Shown: positions 7,540 through 18,001, counted from the first letter of the stretch. The stretch: DNA of 64,000 nt from Pycnococcus provasolii (GCA_938743325.2 OW568869.1:62001-126000); one strand, 5' to 3'. The notes: generated by a model not told the origin, from the letters alone. Translations and numbers: made by a program.

Positions 7540-9441
7540 ATGCCCGTCGTTCCCGTCAACAGAGACAAGCTCTTCGCCGCGCTAGGACAAGAGTACACGG
7601 AGACGCAGTTCGAGGACCTGTGCTTCGAGTATGGAGTCGAACTCGACGAAGTCATGACCGAGGCGGAACTCAGGGCGCAGGCGGGCGACAAGGAGGAGGC
7701 ACCCGAGGAGGAGGGCGACGATGTCATCTACAAGATCGACATACCCGCCAACAGGTACGACCTGCTCTGCGTCGAGGGAATCTCGCGCGCGCTCAAGACG
7801 TTCGTCACGGGACAGCCTGCGCACGCGTTCACGACGAAGGACATGAAGGCGGCGGGAACGCCGTTGCAGCGCATGGTTGTCAAGCCGGAGACGGCGCTCG
7901 TAAGGCCCTTCGTCGTCTGCGCCGTCCTGCGAGGAATCAAATTCGACAAGCAGCGGTACAAGAGCTTCATCGACCTGCAGGATAAGCTGCACATGAACCT
8001 CTGCAGACAGCGAACTCTCGTCGCCATCGGAACGCACGACCTGAACAAGATCAAGGGGCCATTCACGTACGAGGCGCTGCCTCCTGAGGAGATCAAGTTC
8101 GTGCCACTGAAGCAGACGCGCGAATTCACCGCGCCCGAGCTGTTCCAGCACTACAAAAACGACGAATCGGGAAGGCAGCTGCGCAAGTTTCTGCACATCA
8201 TCGAGGATAGCCTCGTCTACCCCGTCATTTACGACGCGAACAGAACAGTGCTGTCGCTTCCACCCATCATCAACGGGTCGCCCAGCCAAATTACACTCGA
8301 CACCACGGACGTGTTCATCGAGTGCACAGCCACGGACCTCACCAAGGCGAAAGTCACGCTGAACACAGTATGCGCGATGTTCAGCGAGTACTGCACGCCG
8401 AACGCGTTCGAGGTGGAGCCCGTGGAGGTGGTGGACGCCTTTGGCGACGTGCACGTGTTCCCCGACATGTCCGAGAGGCAGATGACGGTGCCCACGGAGT
8501 ACATCAATCGCAACGCGGGTATCGAGCTTGACACGCCGACGATCGCGACGCTGCTAAACAAGATGATGCTTCGTTCGTCCGTCGGCGCCGACGGAAGCAG
8601 TGTGCACGTTAGCGTTCCCGTCACCCGCTCCGACGTGCTGCACCCCTGCGACGTGGTCGAGGATGTGGCAATCGCATACGGGTACAACAACATAAAGTGG
8701 GTCGTCCCGAAGACGTCCACGGTGGGTGGAGAGACGCCGGTGAATGCCGTCAGCGACATGCTGCGACAGGAGCTGGCCATGTGCGGGTACACGGAGATCC
8801 TAACGTGGGCACTATGCAGCCACGACGAGAGCTTCGCGTACATGCGAAAGGAGGAGGACATCAAGGGTGGCAATCCTGTGGCTGTGACCATCTCCAACCC
8901 TGCGACGGCGGAATTCCAGGTGGCGCGCACGACATTGTTAAGCGGCGCCCTGAAAACAGTAGGCGCGAATGCAGAGGCGCCTCTGCCACTGAAGGTGTTC
9001 GAGGTGAACGACGTGCTCTTCCTCGACAATTCCGTTGACGTGGGTGCGAAGAATCACAGGCACGCCGTCGCGGTGTACATGAATGTGACGAGCGGATTCG
9101 AGGCGATCCACCAGCTCGTCAATCGAACGATGGAGGTGCTTGGCATCGTGCCGTCCGACCGACTTGCAACCGCAGCGGATGGCTCGGCAGCAGAAAAGCC
9201 TAGTGAGTCGGACTTGACGTACGACATCGAGCCGGCGAACGAGCCGCAGTTCTTCCCCGGACGGCAAGCGTACGTCGTGTTCCAGGGAAAGCGCGTGGGC
9301 GTTTTTGGAATCGTGCATCCGGATGTTCTCAACGCCTTTGGCATCTCGCGACCTTGCAGCGCAATGGAGATCCAGGTGGAGCCCTTCGTCTTCGATCAGT
9401 TCAAAAAGCCATTAAATTGCCATCCTGTGCACACAGAGTAA
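7540..9441 (+). CDS. FARSB: Phenylalanine--tRNA ligase beta subunit, cytosolic type (633 aa)
   Basis: Charges tRNA-Phe as the beta part of an alpha2-beta2 enzyme in the cytosol. The frame is open upstream to 7432, but 7540 is the first ATG and begins MPVVPVNRD, a typical short N-terminus. The B3/B4 editing region covers about residues 60-270, starting with DIPANRYDLLCVEGI. The B5 domain follows at about 310-380 (TEYINRNAGIEL through VEDVAIAYGYNNI). A catalytic-core-like domain follows to about 610. The order and lack of the bacterial N-terminal tRNA-binding domain fit the archaeal/eukaryotic type. The C-terminus is longer than the human protein (about 589 aa). Single exon. Confidence 0.97.
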   Translation: MPVVPVNRDKLFAALGQEYTETQFEDLCFEYGVELDEVMTEAELRAQAGDKEEAPEEEGDDVIYKIDIPANRYDLLCVEGISRALKTFVTGQPAHAFTTKDMKAAGTPLQRMVVKPETALVRPFVVCAVLRGIKFDKQRYKSFIDLQDKLHMNLCRQRTLVAIGTHDLNKIKGPFTYEALPPEEIKFVPLKQTREFTAPELFQHYKNDESGRQLRKFLHIIEDSLVYPVIYDANRTVLSLPPIINGSPSQITLDTTDVFIECTATDLTKAKVTLNTVCAMFSEYCTPNAFEVEPVEVVDAFGDVHVFPDMSERQMTVPTEYINRNAGIELDTPTIATLLNKMMLRSSVGADGSSVHVSVPVTRSDVLHPCDVVEDVAIAYGYNNIKWVVPKTSTVGGETPVNAVSDMLRQELAMCGYTEILTWALCSHDESFAYMRKEEDIKGGNPVAVTISNPATAEFQVARTTLLSGALKTVGANAEAPLPLKVFEVNDVLFLDNSVDVGAKNHRHAVAVYMNVTSGFEAIHQLVNRTMEVLGIVPSDRLATAADGSAAEKPSESDLTYDIEPANEPQFFPGRQAYVVFQGKRVGVFGIVHPDVLNAFGISRPCSAMEIQVEPFVFDQFKKPLNCHPVHTE

Positions 9442-9490
9442 CGAAGAAAAAATTGCGATATTAACATTACAAAATTTTATAGTATATATT

Positions 9491-12211
9491 TCACTTACAC
9501 TTTGCTAAGACAGTTGTGAGGGCAGCTTCGCCCAACTCCGCCTCCACGAGCGAACGCAGGATTCCTTGTTCACGCTCGCCCCAGCCTGACGCCTCGCGCA
9601 TGAGATGCGCAAGATCGTCGGGGTTTTCCTTTGACGTCGATTCCCAAATAGCACCCCGCGATCCTCCTCGAAGCTCTTCGGACAGCCGCGCGACGTCGCC
9701 GCTTGTCGAGAAGACGAGAAAGAGATGGATGATATTGGCAAGAGGAAGCCTTGCCACGGTAAGGTGGCGAAGAACTTGCGGGAGTACCTCCACAAGCAGT
9801 GTCTCGTCCCAGCCGACGATCGCGCATGCATCAGCCTCAAGACGACGAGCGAGAAATCGGCTAGGCGGTAGCGTGTGGCACTCGCTCAGCATGTAGTAGT
9901 GCGTTGCTGCTTCATTCTCAGGCTGATTGATCGCCTCGAGGAGCGCGCACGCGTGTCGATACAATACAAACCCTGCGCCGGGCGTGCCACGGTCGACTTC
10001 ACCATCCACCTGCATGGCGTCGCCTCCTCCCGCAAGCGATTCGCTGGCATGCTGCGAAGCTTCGCAGAGAAGCGCACCACCAACGAGAGCGCCACACACA
10101 TGATGTTTGCACAAGCTTGCGACGATGGTTGCATCGAGTGCCTGGCTAGCATGCGACGTGTAGCGGCACATGGTGGCGAGGAAGAAGCGAAGGATGTCTA
10201 CGGCAACATGCATGGACGCAATCTCCGGTGGGCAAGCCTGCCCTATGATGTTGGCAAGCTCCACGCACAGAAGTCCCACAATATCACCACGGTTGTACGT
10301 CATGTCATCGGTGAGGAAACAGTACGGGCGAAGAGGTGCCATGGCCTTTCCTCTCGGCGGGGAACCGGGCAAGCTTGCAAATGTCGACAGGGCACTAAGC
10401 AGCGTCAAAAACGCCTCTCGGCACGCCTGTGTCGCGACGCGGTCCGGCGAAGCTGTGTGACGACTAAGCTCCTCGAGCGAGGCGCTCAATTCTGTAATGC
10501 CGTCCGTGGCACCGGCAAGCAGAGCTGAATCAGAGGATGGTGACGGCGAGTGAGAAGGCGACTGCAATGGAGCCTCCGATCTGGATGGCGTTGGTGCCGA
10601 TGGAGCCATCAGAACTTTGATATTGTGCTTGTGATGTTCTTTGATTGGAGAAGTCGAGTCGGTAAGCGGCGTGAGTGACCGAACCACCTTGCGTCGCACA
10701 AGCTCGTTGAGAGCATCCTGCGCGCACTTCGGCACGAGCTCTATGTGCGATCCGAGGCTCGCAGGACTTCTAAAGTCGCTCGACGACGTAGTGTGCGATG
10801 TGCGTCTTCCCTCGTCTACATGCTCAAGTATCGAGTCGAGGACAGTGTTGCTCACATCTGGGCATTTAGACAGGCTGTGCATGATGAGCAGCATCGCCGG
10901 CTCGAGGTTCATGATCGAGTCGACACCACTGGTATAGAAGAGCCAGTCCCACGTCAGCGCAAGCACGACGCCTGCTCGATCCTTGGGCGTTCCCTGTACG
11001 GTGGAAACGTGTAGCAGCCAGCCAATGATGCACCAACGTTGACAGACGTCGCTTGCGAGAATGTGATTCGGTGGATGATGGCATGCCACGATGTAGCGAA
11101 CAGTATCCGCAGTCAGGTGAGCACGAGCGGCGGACTCAGCTGTGCCCCCCGCCGGCGACACCGCGAGAATGCGCGACACGAACCAGTCTTGGTATCTGCG
11201 CTGATTACCCATGCGCACCGATGTGAGCAGAAAGACAATCCGCGCCTCCACCTCGGGCGGTATTAGATGCCCAATGATCCGCTTGGACGTGCGAGTTCGC
11301 AGCAGCGTGTGGCATCGCGAATTGTCCGCAACAAGCTGTCGGTACACGCTGGCGAGGTTGGCGGCATCTCCCGTGTACGTCGCCACCGCTAAACGAAGGA
11401 GGCGCAGGAGATCTCGACCAGCTGGCGCGCAGAGCTCCCAGTGGTCGACGAGCAGCTTCGCGCAAAGCGCCGCGGCGCTGTCGCATGCTAAACTGGCGAC
11501 GCCTGGGGGCGCACCCGCTAGGTCCGCGACAAGGCGGAGGAGACGGCAAGCATACAGCGGCACGCCGCCCTTGAGCCCCGTGACGATGATCTGCACGTTG
11601 TCGTTGAATATCTCCACGACGCTGGCGCATAGCAGCGCCGACTCGCGGCTTAGCGGGACGCCCGCCGCCGCCGCCGCGCCGCCTCCGTCGCCGTGGTGCA
11701 GCGGCTGCACGTAGAGAGGCACGTGCCTGAGCAGCGCGGCGTACGTGTGCTCCACCGCCTCGAGACTTCGCCGATGCTTGCCTGCGGCGCGCGGCAACTC
11801 GCGCACCATCCACAGCAGCTGCTGCCGCACTCCCGCGGCGAGGCGCAGGAAACGTGAGCTCAGCCGCTTGCTGCCCGGAGTTTCTGCGAGCAGGCGCGTA
11901 AGCATTCCCGCCGCATGTGAGACGCCTGAGTGCGCGGATCCAGAAGGTGGGGACAGCTGGCACAGCGTCGCCATGTACGCCTTGGCGCGCGCCGGCTCCT
12001 CCACCAAGCAGGCGACGACGAGCGCGGAGTACACCTCCAAACATCGAGGCTCGGAGGACGCCGCCGCGGCGGAGAGCGCGGATAGCAGCGCGTCGTGCGT
12101 TGGCGCGGCTGCCGAGGAGAGAGGCAGGACGTGTGCCCGGTACTGGCCGAGCCACGTCGCCTCGAGCTCGTCGGGCAGCTCGCCGGCGACGTACGTGAGC
12201 AGAAGCGCCAT
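9491..12211 (-). CDS. INTS3: Integrator complex subunit 3 homologue (906 aa)
   Basis: ATG at 12211. The core, about residues 130-470, carries the conserved run of INTS3: VRELPRA, a region ending EIFNDNVQIIVTGLKGGVPLYA, then MGNQRRYQDWFV, CQRWCIIGWLLHVSTVQG and GVDSIMNLEPAMLLIMHSL. INTS3 is a helical scaffold of the Integrator complex, which processes and attenuates RNA polymerase II transcripts, and also of the SOSS single-strand DNA-binding complex. The section about 510-600 is Ser/Pro-rich and disordered, which is normal for the family. Single exon, with a convergent neighbour ending 49 bp away. A different-frame minus-strand open frame over the same start (to 12638) is a shadow. Confidence 0.93.
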   Translation of the reverse strand: MALLLTYVAGELPDELEATWLGQYRAHVLPLSSAAAPTHDALLSALSAAAASSEPRCLEVYSALVVACLVEEPARAKAYMATLCQLSPPSGSAHSGVSHAAGMLTRLLAETPGSKRLSSRFLRLAAGVRQQLLWMVRELPRAAGKHRRSLEAVEHTYAALLRHVPLYVQPLHHGDGGGAAAAAGVPLSRESALLCASVVEIFNDNVQIIVTGLKGGVPLYACRLLRLVADLAGAPPGVASLACDSAAALCAKLLVDHWELCAPAGRDLLRLLRLAVATYTGDAANLASVYRQLVADNSRCHTLLRTRTSKRIIGHLIPPEVEARIVFLLTSVRMGNQRRYQDWFVSRILAVSPAGGTAESAARAHLTADTVRYIVACHHPPNHILASDVCQRWCIIGWLLHVSTVQGTPKDRAGVVLALTWDWLFYTSGVDSIMNLEPAMLLIMHSLSKCPDVSNTVLDSILEHVDEGRRTSHTTSSSDFRSPASLGSHIELVPKCAQDALNELVRRKVVRSLTPLTDSTSPIKEHHKHNIKVLMAPSAPTPSRSEAPLQSPSHSPSPSSDSALLAGATDGITELSASLEELSRHTASPDRVATQACREAFLTLLSALSTFASLPGSPPRGKAMAPLRPYCFLTDDMTYNRGDIVGLLCVELANIIGQACPPEIASMHVAVDILRFFLATMCRYTSHASQALDATIVASLCKHHVCGALVGGALLCEASQHASESLAGGGDAMQVDGEVDRGTPGAGFVLYRHACALLEAINQPENEAATHYYMLSECHTLPPSRFLARRLEADACAIVGWDETLLVEVLPQVLRHLTVARLPLANIIHLFLVFSTSGDVARLSEELRGGSRGAIWESTSKENPDDLAHLMREASGWGEREQGILRSLVEAELGEAALTTVLAKCK

Positions 12212-12455
12212 AGAGCTGAGAGCAATTTTGCGTCGCGTAAACCCCCAGACTGAAGATTGGTTTTGGGGGTTTAGAGATGCCGATCGCCGGCGAAATTTTG
12301 TGCATCATTTGGGCCTTTTGGGGATGCACCGTAGAACACAAATCCATAATGGCAAAAATCGGGCCCATGCGGGCCCCACCAAAAATTGAAGGGTCGGACA
12401 ATTTTGGTCGGGGCGTTGTACACGTTCGCAGTAACGGCCCACTTTCTACGTAAAC
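12212..12455. other. Divergent intergenic region with a hairpin
   Basis: Separates INTS3 from the oxygenase-like gene. An inverted repeat of AAACCCCCA with TGGGGGTTTA spans about 12239-12273. Around 12400-12415 the words AATTTTGGTCGGGGCG resemble the GGTCGGGGC repeats in the second mobile element (about 3520). Confidence 0.5.
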
Positions 12456-13175
12456 ATGAATCATGTGACACGAATCGTCACGGACGAGCTCGGCGAGGTG
12501 ATCGCGGTGGTGTCGTACGCTAAGGACGACGGCGAGGATTGCGGCGCCGATTGCGGCGGCGAGGATTGCGGCGAGGATTCGCTCGACTTTGTCGAGCGAA
12601 TTTCGACGAAGTCGACGCAAGCTCGACCGTCGATCCAATTCGACGCGTCAAGGTACGTCACCCACCCCACCTCGTTCTGCTGTGGGTCCGGACAGGACTT
12701 TCGGACCGTGGGCTACGCCGACAACGCCGACGCCGCTGACAAGGAGCGGCACGCGCAGTGGCTGCAGCGGTTTGCAGAGGCCGAGGCGGCTGCAGTCGGC
12801 AAGTACGTCGACGTTGCGCACCTGAAGTTCGCGCGCGACGCACGACGCACGGCGAACGACGGAAAGCTGAGCGTCGACGACGCTGAGGCGCTGAAGTTGC
12901 TGACAGTTTTCGAAACTGAAAACTTCGTCGGTGCGACGCACACCGACGCGAACGACGCGGGCTGGACGACGATGGAGGTCGAAGACGCTGGCAAGGTGAG
13001 TTGCTGCGGCGGCGAGCTCGTCTTTCCGTCGCTCGGTGAGTCTGGCGTGGGGCTCGAGCTCGGCCACCGCGACTGGGTGGCCTGGAATGGAAAGGTGCCG
13101 CACGGCACCGCGGCGCTTTACGTCCGCGATCCCGTCACGGGACGCCTGGTTCGCGTGTGGCAGGTGGCGCCTTGA
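12456..13175 (+). CDS. TET/JBP-like 2-oxoglutarate Fe(II) oxygenase candidate (239 aa)
   Basis: ATG at 12456, single exon. The N-terminus carries a short low-complexity repeat, GEDCGADCGGEDCGEDS (about 26-42). The C-terminal half has the pattern of a double-stranded beta-helix oxygenase: H162-T-D164 in ATHTDANDAG, a following CGGELVFPSLG strand, and distal H216 in KVPHGTAAL. The GGELVFP element and spacing resemble TET/JBP and related algal nucleic-acid base oxygenases, many of which are linked to transposons. No clear 2OG-binding Arg could be assigned; Arg residues near 225-235 are candidates. Substrate is unknown. Other small oxygenase families with the same fold are possible. Confidence 0.6.
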   Translation: MNHVTRIVTDELGEVIAVVSYAKDDGEDCGADCGGEDCGEDSLDFVERISTKSTQARPSIQFDASRYVTHPTSFCCGSGQDFRTVGYADNADAADKERHAQWLQRFAEAEAAAVGKYVDVAHLKFARDARRTANDGKLSVDDAEALKLLTVFETENFVGATHTDANDAGWTTMEVEDAGKVSCCGGELVFPSLGESGVGLELGHRDWVAWNGKVPHGTAALYVRDPVTGRLVRVWQVAP

Positions 13176-13391
13176 GTTGCCGCGGTACGCTCTGCCGCGC
13201 GTACACTTACGAAGGAGTACTTAAGGTAAACCGGAAAAAGGTGAGAGTTACACGTAAAGGGAAACAAAGACAACCGTTCCTAAGGCGGCTATCCCCGGGG
13301 ACTTCCCCGGGGGCCTTAGGGGTCAAGAGCCTCGTTCGGCGTTAACCACCTGAATTAGGGGTGTGGCGGCTTCATGTAAATCGTCTCAGTC

Positions 13392-13727
13392 ATGGATCGC
13401 GACGACGCGCACCTGAACGAGGACGAGCACGAGCAGGCGGGTGGCGGGAGAGAGCGTCAGAGGCGCAAGGCGATTGAGCCGTCGCCGAGCGAGCAGGAGC
13501 GCATGGCCAACTTCTCCAACTCCGCTGAGTTCAAGCGGTACGAGAGCGCTTGCCGTACAAACTTCGGGGTTGGCTATGTCCTTCGCGGCAGCTTATCACT
13601 CTTGTGTCCAAACATGCAGTGCGTTTCGAGATTGCGCCTTTCCTTTGCGGAGAATGCGTCAGTGCAGCGGCAGCTGGCTCGGCGAGGGTCCAATCCGTAC
13701 TCAGTGTCAGTTGATGGTGCTGCGTGA
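13392..13727 (+). CDS. Short unknown open frame, uncertain gene model (111 aa)
   Basis: ATG at 13392. The first 55 residues are charged and coding-like (rich in Glu, Arg, Gln; SPSEQERMANFSNSAEFKRY). After about residue 55 the composition changes, with Ser, Leu and Cys rising, which suggests either read-through into non-coding sequence or a missed splice site. A possible downstream exon is the open stretch about 14117-14221, preceded by TCTAGCAG and ending FFENIS before a stop, but I could not join it convincingly. No family recognised. Confidence 0.3.
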   Translation: MDRDDAHLNEDEHEQAGGGRERQRRKAIEPSPSEQERMANFSNSAEFKRYESACRTNFGVGYVLRGSLSLLCPNMQCVSRLRLSFAENASVQRQLARRGSNPYSVSVDGAA

Positions 13728-14584
13728 TCTTCCGGCACAGTGTCGACGTGTGCCGCTTCCAGCCGGAGTACGTGGCGGGGGTGGGAGTGGGCTGTTTTCC
13801 GAAGCGGTTAGGGAAAAAAAAGGACTTTTTTTAGAGGAATCGGACCGGGATCCCGCGGCCCGGCATGATTCACCATAATCGTGAGAAACCAACGAGGTAT
13901 CCCGGATGGTTGGTTGTAAAATCCCCCTCCGACTGTCCGACCCGAGCTCCGACTGGTTACGACTGATTTGAGCGAGCATTCTCTCACAATCTTCCGCTGC
14001 AGCGCAGCACGCGCAGCACGTCGTCGCGTGCACGCATACGCGCGCGCGTCAGTGGCGCCACCGCTCTATTTCTCGACGACACGTCGTACGATGCGACCGC
14101 TCCTCTAGCAGGCAGGTGCGGGACTCTTGGAAAGCGAGGCGGAGACGGACGTTTTCCACGCGCGTGTCATCAATGCTTGGGGTGAAGACGCTGACGAGGA
14201 CTTTTTTGAAAATATCTCGTAGGAGTTTGTGTGTACATTGTTTGTAAATACAAGATTGCAATCTCAACTCCAAGACAGCTCCTTTTCCCACACGTTGGAC
14301 TCCTTTTAGATACTCTAGCTGCAGGTAGAGTAGTAAGTGTGACCCTTGAGTCATGCATGGTTGGTGGCGCTGGCAACGACATCAACGAACAAGTCGCAAC
14401 CGGAGCCCTCACTACGCTTACGAAAGCGCCCTGATAGAGTTATACAACCTTCGAACGCACCTGCGCAATGTACAAAAACGCGAAGTGAATGGCACCGGTG
14501 AATGGGCTGAATGGTGAAAGTGAATGGTGTGAATGGACAACCGCTGGATAGAGCAAAGTACACTTCGTTACTGAATGAGGGATC
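13728..14584. other. Intergenic region, mostly without recognisable genes
   Basis: Contains the possible exon noted at about 14117-14221 (plus strand, reading DVFHARVINAWGEDADEDFF). Also short AT-rich parts and repeated GTGAATGG-type words (about 14485-14535) near the 3' end of the next gene. Nothing else recognised. Confidence 0.4.
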
Positions 14585-15211
14585 TCAGCGCGTGAGCAAA
14601 CGGTAGCGATAGTATCCCATACCCATGGCAGCAAAAAGCGCGGTGACGAAGAAGCCCGATAGAGCACCAGGAAGCACTTTCAACGAGTCGCCTTTCGCGT
14701 CATGAATGCGGGGCGGCGCCGGGGGAGAAGGTGGTGGTGGAGGGGGTGGAGGTGGCATTGCGCGACTTTCTGGCGTAACGGTCACCATCACACTCAATAG
14801 GTTGGTGAGTCCCGCTGCCGTACACGCGTTGAAAATGTTCGTTTGAAAGGACTGGTCGAGCCTTGCGTCAGCTGTGTTCGCGGCGGGCTCGTCGGTTACG
14901 GAGACACTGTAGTCGACGAGGATCGCCGCCGTGCCTGTGTCGACTTTGCTGTCAACGTGAACAGCGTTCGCGTCAACGACGACGACCGCGTTGAGGTGGT
15001 TCGCTATGCATGTCTTGAAGTTACTTTCGACGGTCGCGTCCCACGTCGCGACGCGGTATCCCTCGAGCGTGAGCTGCGAGACGACGCCGTACGTCGCGGG
15101 CGGCGGCGGCGACGGCTGCGCGAGTGCAAGAGGCAGGAAAGCGACGGATACGAGAGTCGCCAGCTTAACAAAAAGCGAAGAATAAGCACGCGCAGCAAGC
15201 CGGGAGACCAT
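14585..15211 (-). CDS. Type I membrane protein with signal peptide and Pro-rich stalk, unknown (208 aa)
   Basis: ATG at 15211. A signal peptide covers about residues 1-31, with likely cleavage after LPLALA. An extracellular domain of about 120 residues has Cys at positions matching CIANHLNAVVVVDA and NACTAAG. A run of Pro ([15 protein letters not shown], about 152-167) forms a stalk, as in algal cell-wall and surface proteins. One transmembrane helix near the C-terminus (GALSGFFVTALFAAMGMGYY) precedes a short basic tail. No named family. A long antisense frame on the plus strand (14843-15547) is judged a shadow. Confidence 0.75.
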   Translation of the reverse strand: MVSRLAARAYSSLFVKLATLVSVAFLPLALAQPSPPPPATYGVVSQLTLEGYRVATWDATVESNFKTCIANHLNAVVVVDANAVHVDSKVDTGTAAILVDYSVSVTDEPAANTADARLDQSFQTNIFNACTAAGLTNLLSVMVTVTPESRAMPPPPPPPPPSPPAPPRIHDAKGDSLKVLPGALSGFFVTALFAAMGMGYYRYRLLTR

Positions 15212-16001
15212 CTCACTGTATTGTGTGTATCAGGTGACAACAGACCAACAATGTGTTGTCGTGCTTCGGGAACACGGGAACAAACCTGTTGGCGGGAGAA
15301 TTCGCGGGATGGGATGGAAGAATGGGTTTCTTTGGGGCCCGGCCGTCAGAGAAGAGAAATGTACTTTTACAGTAAGTTATTAAGGCGGTGTTTCATCACA
15401 ATGCACACGCACCGACAGACCGAGGGTTGCCTGGCCTCACCACCTAACCTTAGGTGGCATCAACTCCACATTCCCCAACGCCCTCCTGACCTCCTCCACT
15501 TCCCACCATGTCGCCTCGCCTCGTCGACCCTTAGGATCGTTCCCTAACCTTACTGTAAACCTTATTAGGTAGGTCACCCACCTTACGCGTGATTTCAACT
15601 TCTAAGGTTACCCTAGCCTATTGTTCACACCGCTGTTTGAGAGTGAGTTACTGTAGTGAGAGCGTTTGTTGGCAACCTGAGGGCGTTTGTTGTCCCTTCG
15701 TTGGAGAACAAAGGGAGTCCGCCGCCATTGGCGGCCTCCCTAACCCTAACCCTAACCCTGCCACTGCAATGCCATGTCAACAACAACAAGAAACAAGAAG
15801 AAACTATGCGGAGAGTCCTCAACCTCACCCTTCCCCTTTTCCATGCCAGGGCCCAGGGATCCGAGAAAACCAAACCCCGAATTCCCTAACCCTACCCCAC
15901 AGCATTACGTCCAAGAGGGTATCCCCCAGGTTCAGTGGCGGCCCTGGTTTCTCCCTTGTCCCCTTCCCTTTCCTAGCTAGGGTTCTTTCATCCTACCAGC
16001 C
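15212..16001. other. Upstream region of ATP synthase epsilon, with a CCCTAA tract
   Basis: About 790 bp without a supported gene. CCCTAA repeats occupy 15738-15759, with another partial copy near 15890. Short CCTAACCTTA-like words recur between 15435 and 15610. Confidence 0.55.
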
Positions 16002-16595
16002 ATGTCCTCGACAGCCGCGGCGAACGCAAGCGCGTACTGGCGCATCGCGGGCATGTCCTACCTGAGGTACTCGGGACTATGCGCGGTACGTCTCCCTCTT
16101 CTTTCTTGTCGTGGTGGGTGGGGCCTCACGCGAACTCGTCGGTGATGCTCGCGCTTGCTTGCTCTTCTTCAGGGGGAAGGTTTTCGTTTTCGTTTTCGTT
16201 TTCGAAAACACAAACCTTTTTTTGGCACTTCTTTCTCCTTTTTGGAAGAAATATATGTGGGGACATAGTGTGTCGGTGGTGTGGTGTGGTGCACACAAAA
16301 GTTCATTCGTTACGCGGAAGCACGCGCCTTCGTTGACAGCAGCTTCGCCGTTTCGTTGAGAGTACCTACCAAGCTTCATCAACGCAAGCACGCACTCACT
16401 CCCTCAAACCAACCAACCAACACGCAAAATAAATAAATACACGCACACACACAGGACATGGTGCGCGCGGCGTTGAAGGAAGCACCGAAGGCAAAGGCGG
16501 CGACACGTGAGGGCGCCTACTTCAAGTACACGCCCTGGGCGGATGGAGTGGCCGGAACGCCCGTCATCGTCGACACGAAGGCGGCACTGAAGTAA
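16002..16595 (+). CDS. ATP5E: Mitochondrial ATP synthase epsilon subunit (74 aa, two exons)
   Basis: Exons are 16002-16085 and 16455-16595, with donor GTACGT and acceptor CACACAG; the join keeps frame. The protein matches the family's normal 60-75 aa. It has the conserved N-terminal YWRIAGMSYLRYSGLCA, then MVRAALKE and a C-terminal YFKYTPWADG. It is a small subunit of the F1 central stalk, in the mitochondrial matrix. The 369-bp intron is AT-richer than the exons. The neighbouring trpA-type gene converges and ends 116 bp downstream. Confidence 0.92.
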
Positions 16596-16711
16596 AAGTC
16601 AAGGAAATAGAAAAAGACACTTTTTTTTTTCACTTTTTTCTTTTCACAGGTTACCAACAAAGGCAGACTCGTTGCCGTCGTGCTTTGGACGTGAAACGGC
16701 CGGAACACGTC

Positions 16712-17674
16712 TCACTTTGCCGTCGCAGCCTTTAGCTCCTTGCCGAGCTTCTCCAGGTTGTCGAGACCCTCCGCGGCGCTTCCAGACTCTCCAAGCGCGC
16801 GCACGAACGCGGATCCAACGATGACACCGTCAGCACCCAAACTCACGAGCTGCTTGACATGCTCAGGCTTGCTTACGCCGAAGCCAACGGCAACGGGCTT
16901 ATCTGTTGTCGCCTTGAGCGTTTCCACGAGACCCTCGACGCGGTTGGAAACCTCCGCGCGCGCGCCCGTCACGCCCGTCACGCTCACGAGGTAAATGAAC
17001 CCCTCGCTCGCCTCGGCAATTTGCGACATGCGGTCCGCCGGCGTCGTTGGCGTCGTGAGCAGCACGAGCTCGATTCCGGCGGCTTTGCAGTGCTCTCTCA
17101 TCGCCACCGTCTCCTCGAGCGGGATGTCGGGTACAAGCAGTCCGCTCAAGCCAGCCGCCTTGATGGTTTCGCAGAACTTCTCAGGCCCACGCGACATGAT
17201 GGGGTTGAAGTACGTGAACGTGACGAGCGGAGCTTTGATTTTGGGGCTCACCTCAGCTAACATGGCAATGACCTTGTCCAGCGTGGCGCCGTTGTCGAGT
17301 GCGCGCGTCGCCGCCTGCTGGATGGTGGGTCCGTCTGCGAGCGGGTCGCTGTACGGCACGCCCACCTCGATGATGTCCGCCCCGAGCGCGTCGAGTCGCA
17401 GCAGCGCCTCCTTGGTGCTTTCGAGGTCAGGATCCCCGGCGACGATGAACGGTATGAACGCCACGTCACCTCTTTGGCGTATCTCCGCGAACCGCGAGGA
17501 CACAGAGACGGACTTTGTTGTGGACGCACTGCACACGACTGATGATGATGATGCACCACCACTGATTGCAGGTGATACGTCGACTCCTCTTCTCCTCCAT
17601 CCAAGTCCACCGGAGACGCGCGATTGGACGGACCCAACTCGGACAGGCGACATGACAGAGGAGTGGGCGGCCAT
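16712..17674 (-). CDS. TSA1: Tryptophan synthase alpha chain, plastid type (320 aa)
   Basis: ATG at 17674. Residues about 1-55 are Ser-rich and basic with few acidic residues, like a plastid transit peptide. The TIM-barrel enzyme begins at about residue 60 and cleaves indole-glycerol phosphate to indole for the beta chain. The catalytic Glu is E103 in [15 protein letters not shown], with Asp D110 in the same motif. The phosphate-binding end ([10 protein letters not shown], then [12 protein letters not shown]) is intact. The mature length of about 265 aa is typical. Single exon. It shares 327 bp of upstream DNA with the UTP5-like gene. Confidence 0.96.
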   Translation of the reverse strand: MAAHSSVMSPVRVGSVQSRVSGGLGWRRRGVDVSPAISGGASSSSVVCSASTTKSVSVSSRFAEIRQRGDVAFIPFIVAGDPDLESTKEALLRLDALGADIIEVGVPYSDPLADGPTIQQAATRALDNGATLDKVIAMLAEVSPKIKAPLVTFTYFNPIMSRGPEKFCETIKAAGLSGLLVPDIPLEETVAMREHCKAAGIELVLLTTPTTPADRMSQIAEASEGFIYLVSVTGVTGARAEVSNRVEGLVETLKATTDKPVAVGFGVSKPEHVKQLVSLGADGVIVGSAFVRALGESGSAAEGLDNLEKLGKELKAATAK

Positions 17675-18001
17675 TCTTCTTCTGAAGTCTTCTTATCTGG
17701 TATTTTTTTCGGATGGTTGGATAGGGGGACCTGATAGGGGGGGAGGGGCACCAGACGGAGCGGCGGCCGGAGATGCAGATCTGCCCCACCTACCCGGGTA
17801 GCTAGGGGGAGGTCCCAGGCAGCCAGGGGGGAGGATCCCAAGGAGAATGAGCTGAGAAGTGAATCACGCACAGGTGCCCTCCCTCCCTCCCTCCAATGCG
17901 CAGGGAGGGATCCCCAGAGAAGCGTCTACTGTAGGTCCAGGTGGGCCCCGCCCCGGGCAGCCGGGGGTCCTTTCCCTCCCCCTGTCCTTTTCGTTTTCAT
18001 C

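Noticed and set aside
7582-8454. 290-aa minus-strand open frame
   Set aside because: Antisense shadow of PheRS beta with no recognisable domain.
11205-12638. 477-aa minus-strand open frame
   Set aside because: Same strand but another frame of INTS3; Arg/Ala-rich, no domain.
14843-15547. 234-aa plus-strand open frame
   Set aside because: Antisense to the signal-peptide membrane protein, which has a clear domain layout.
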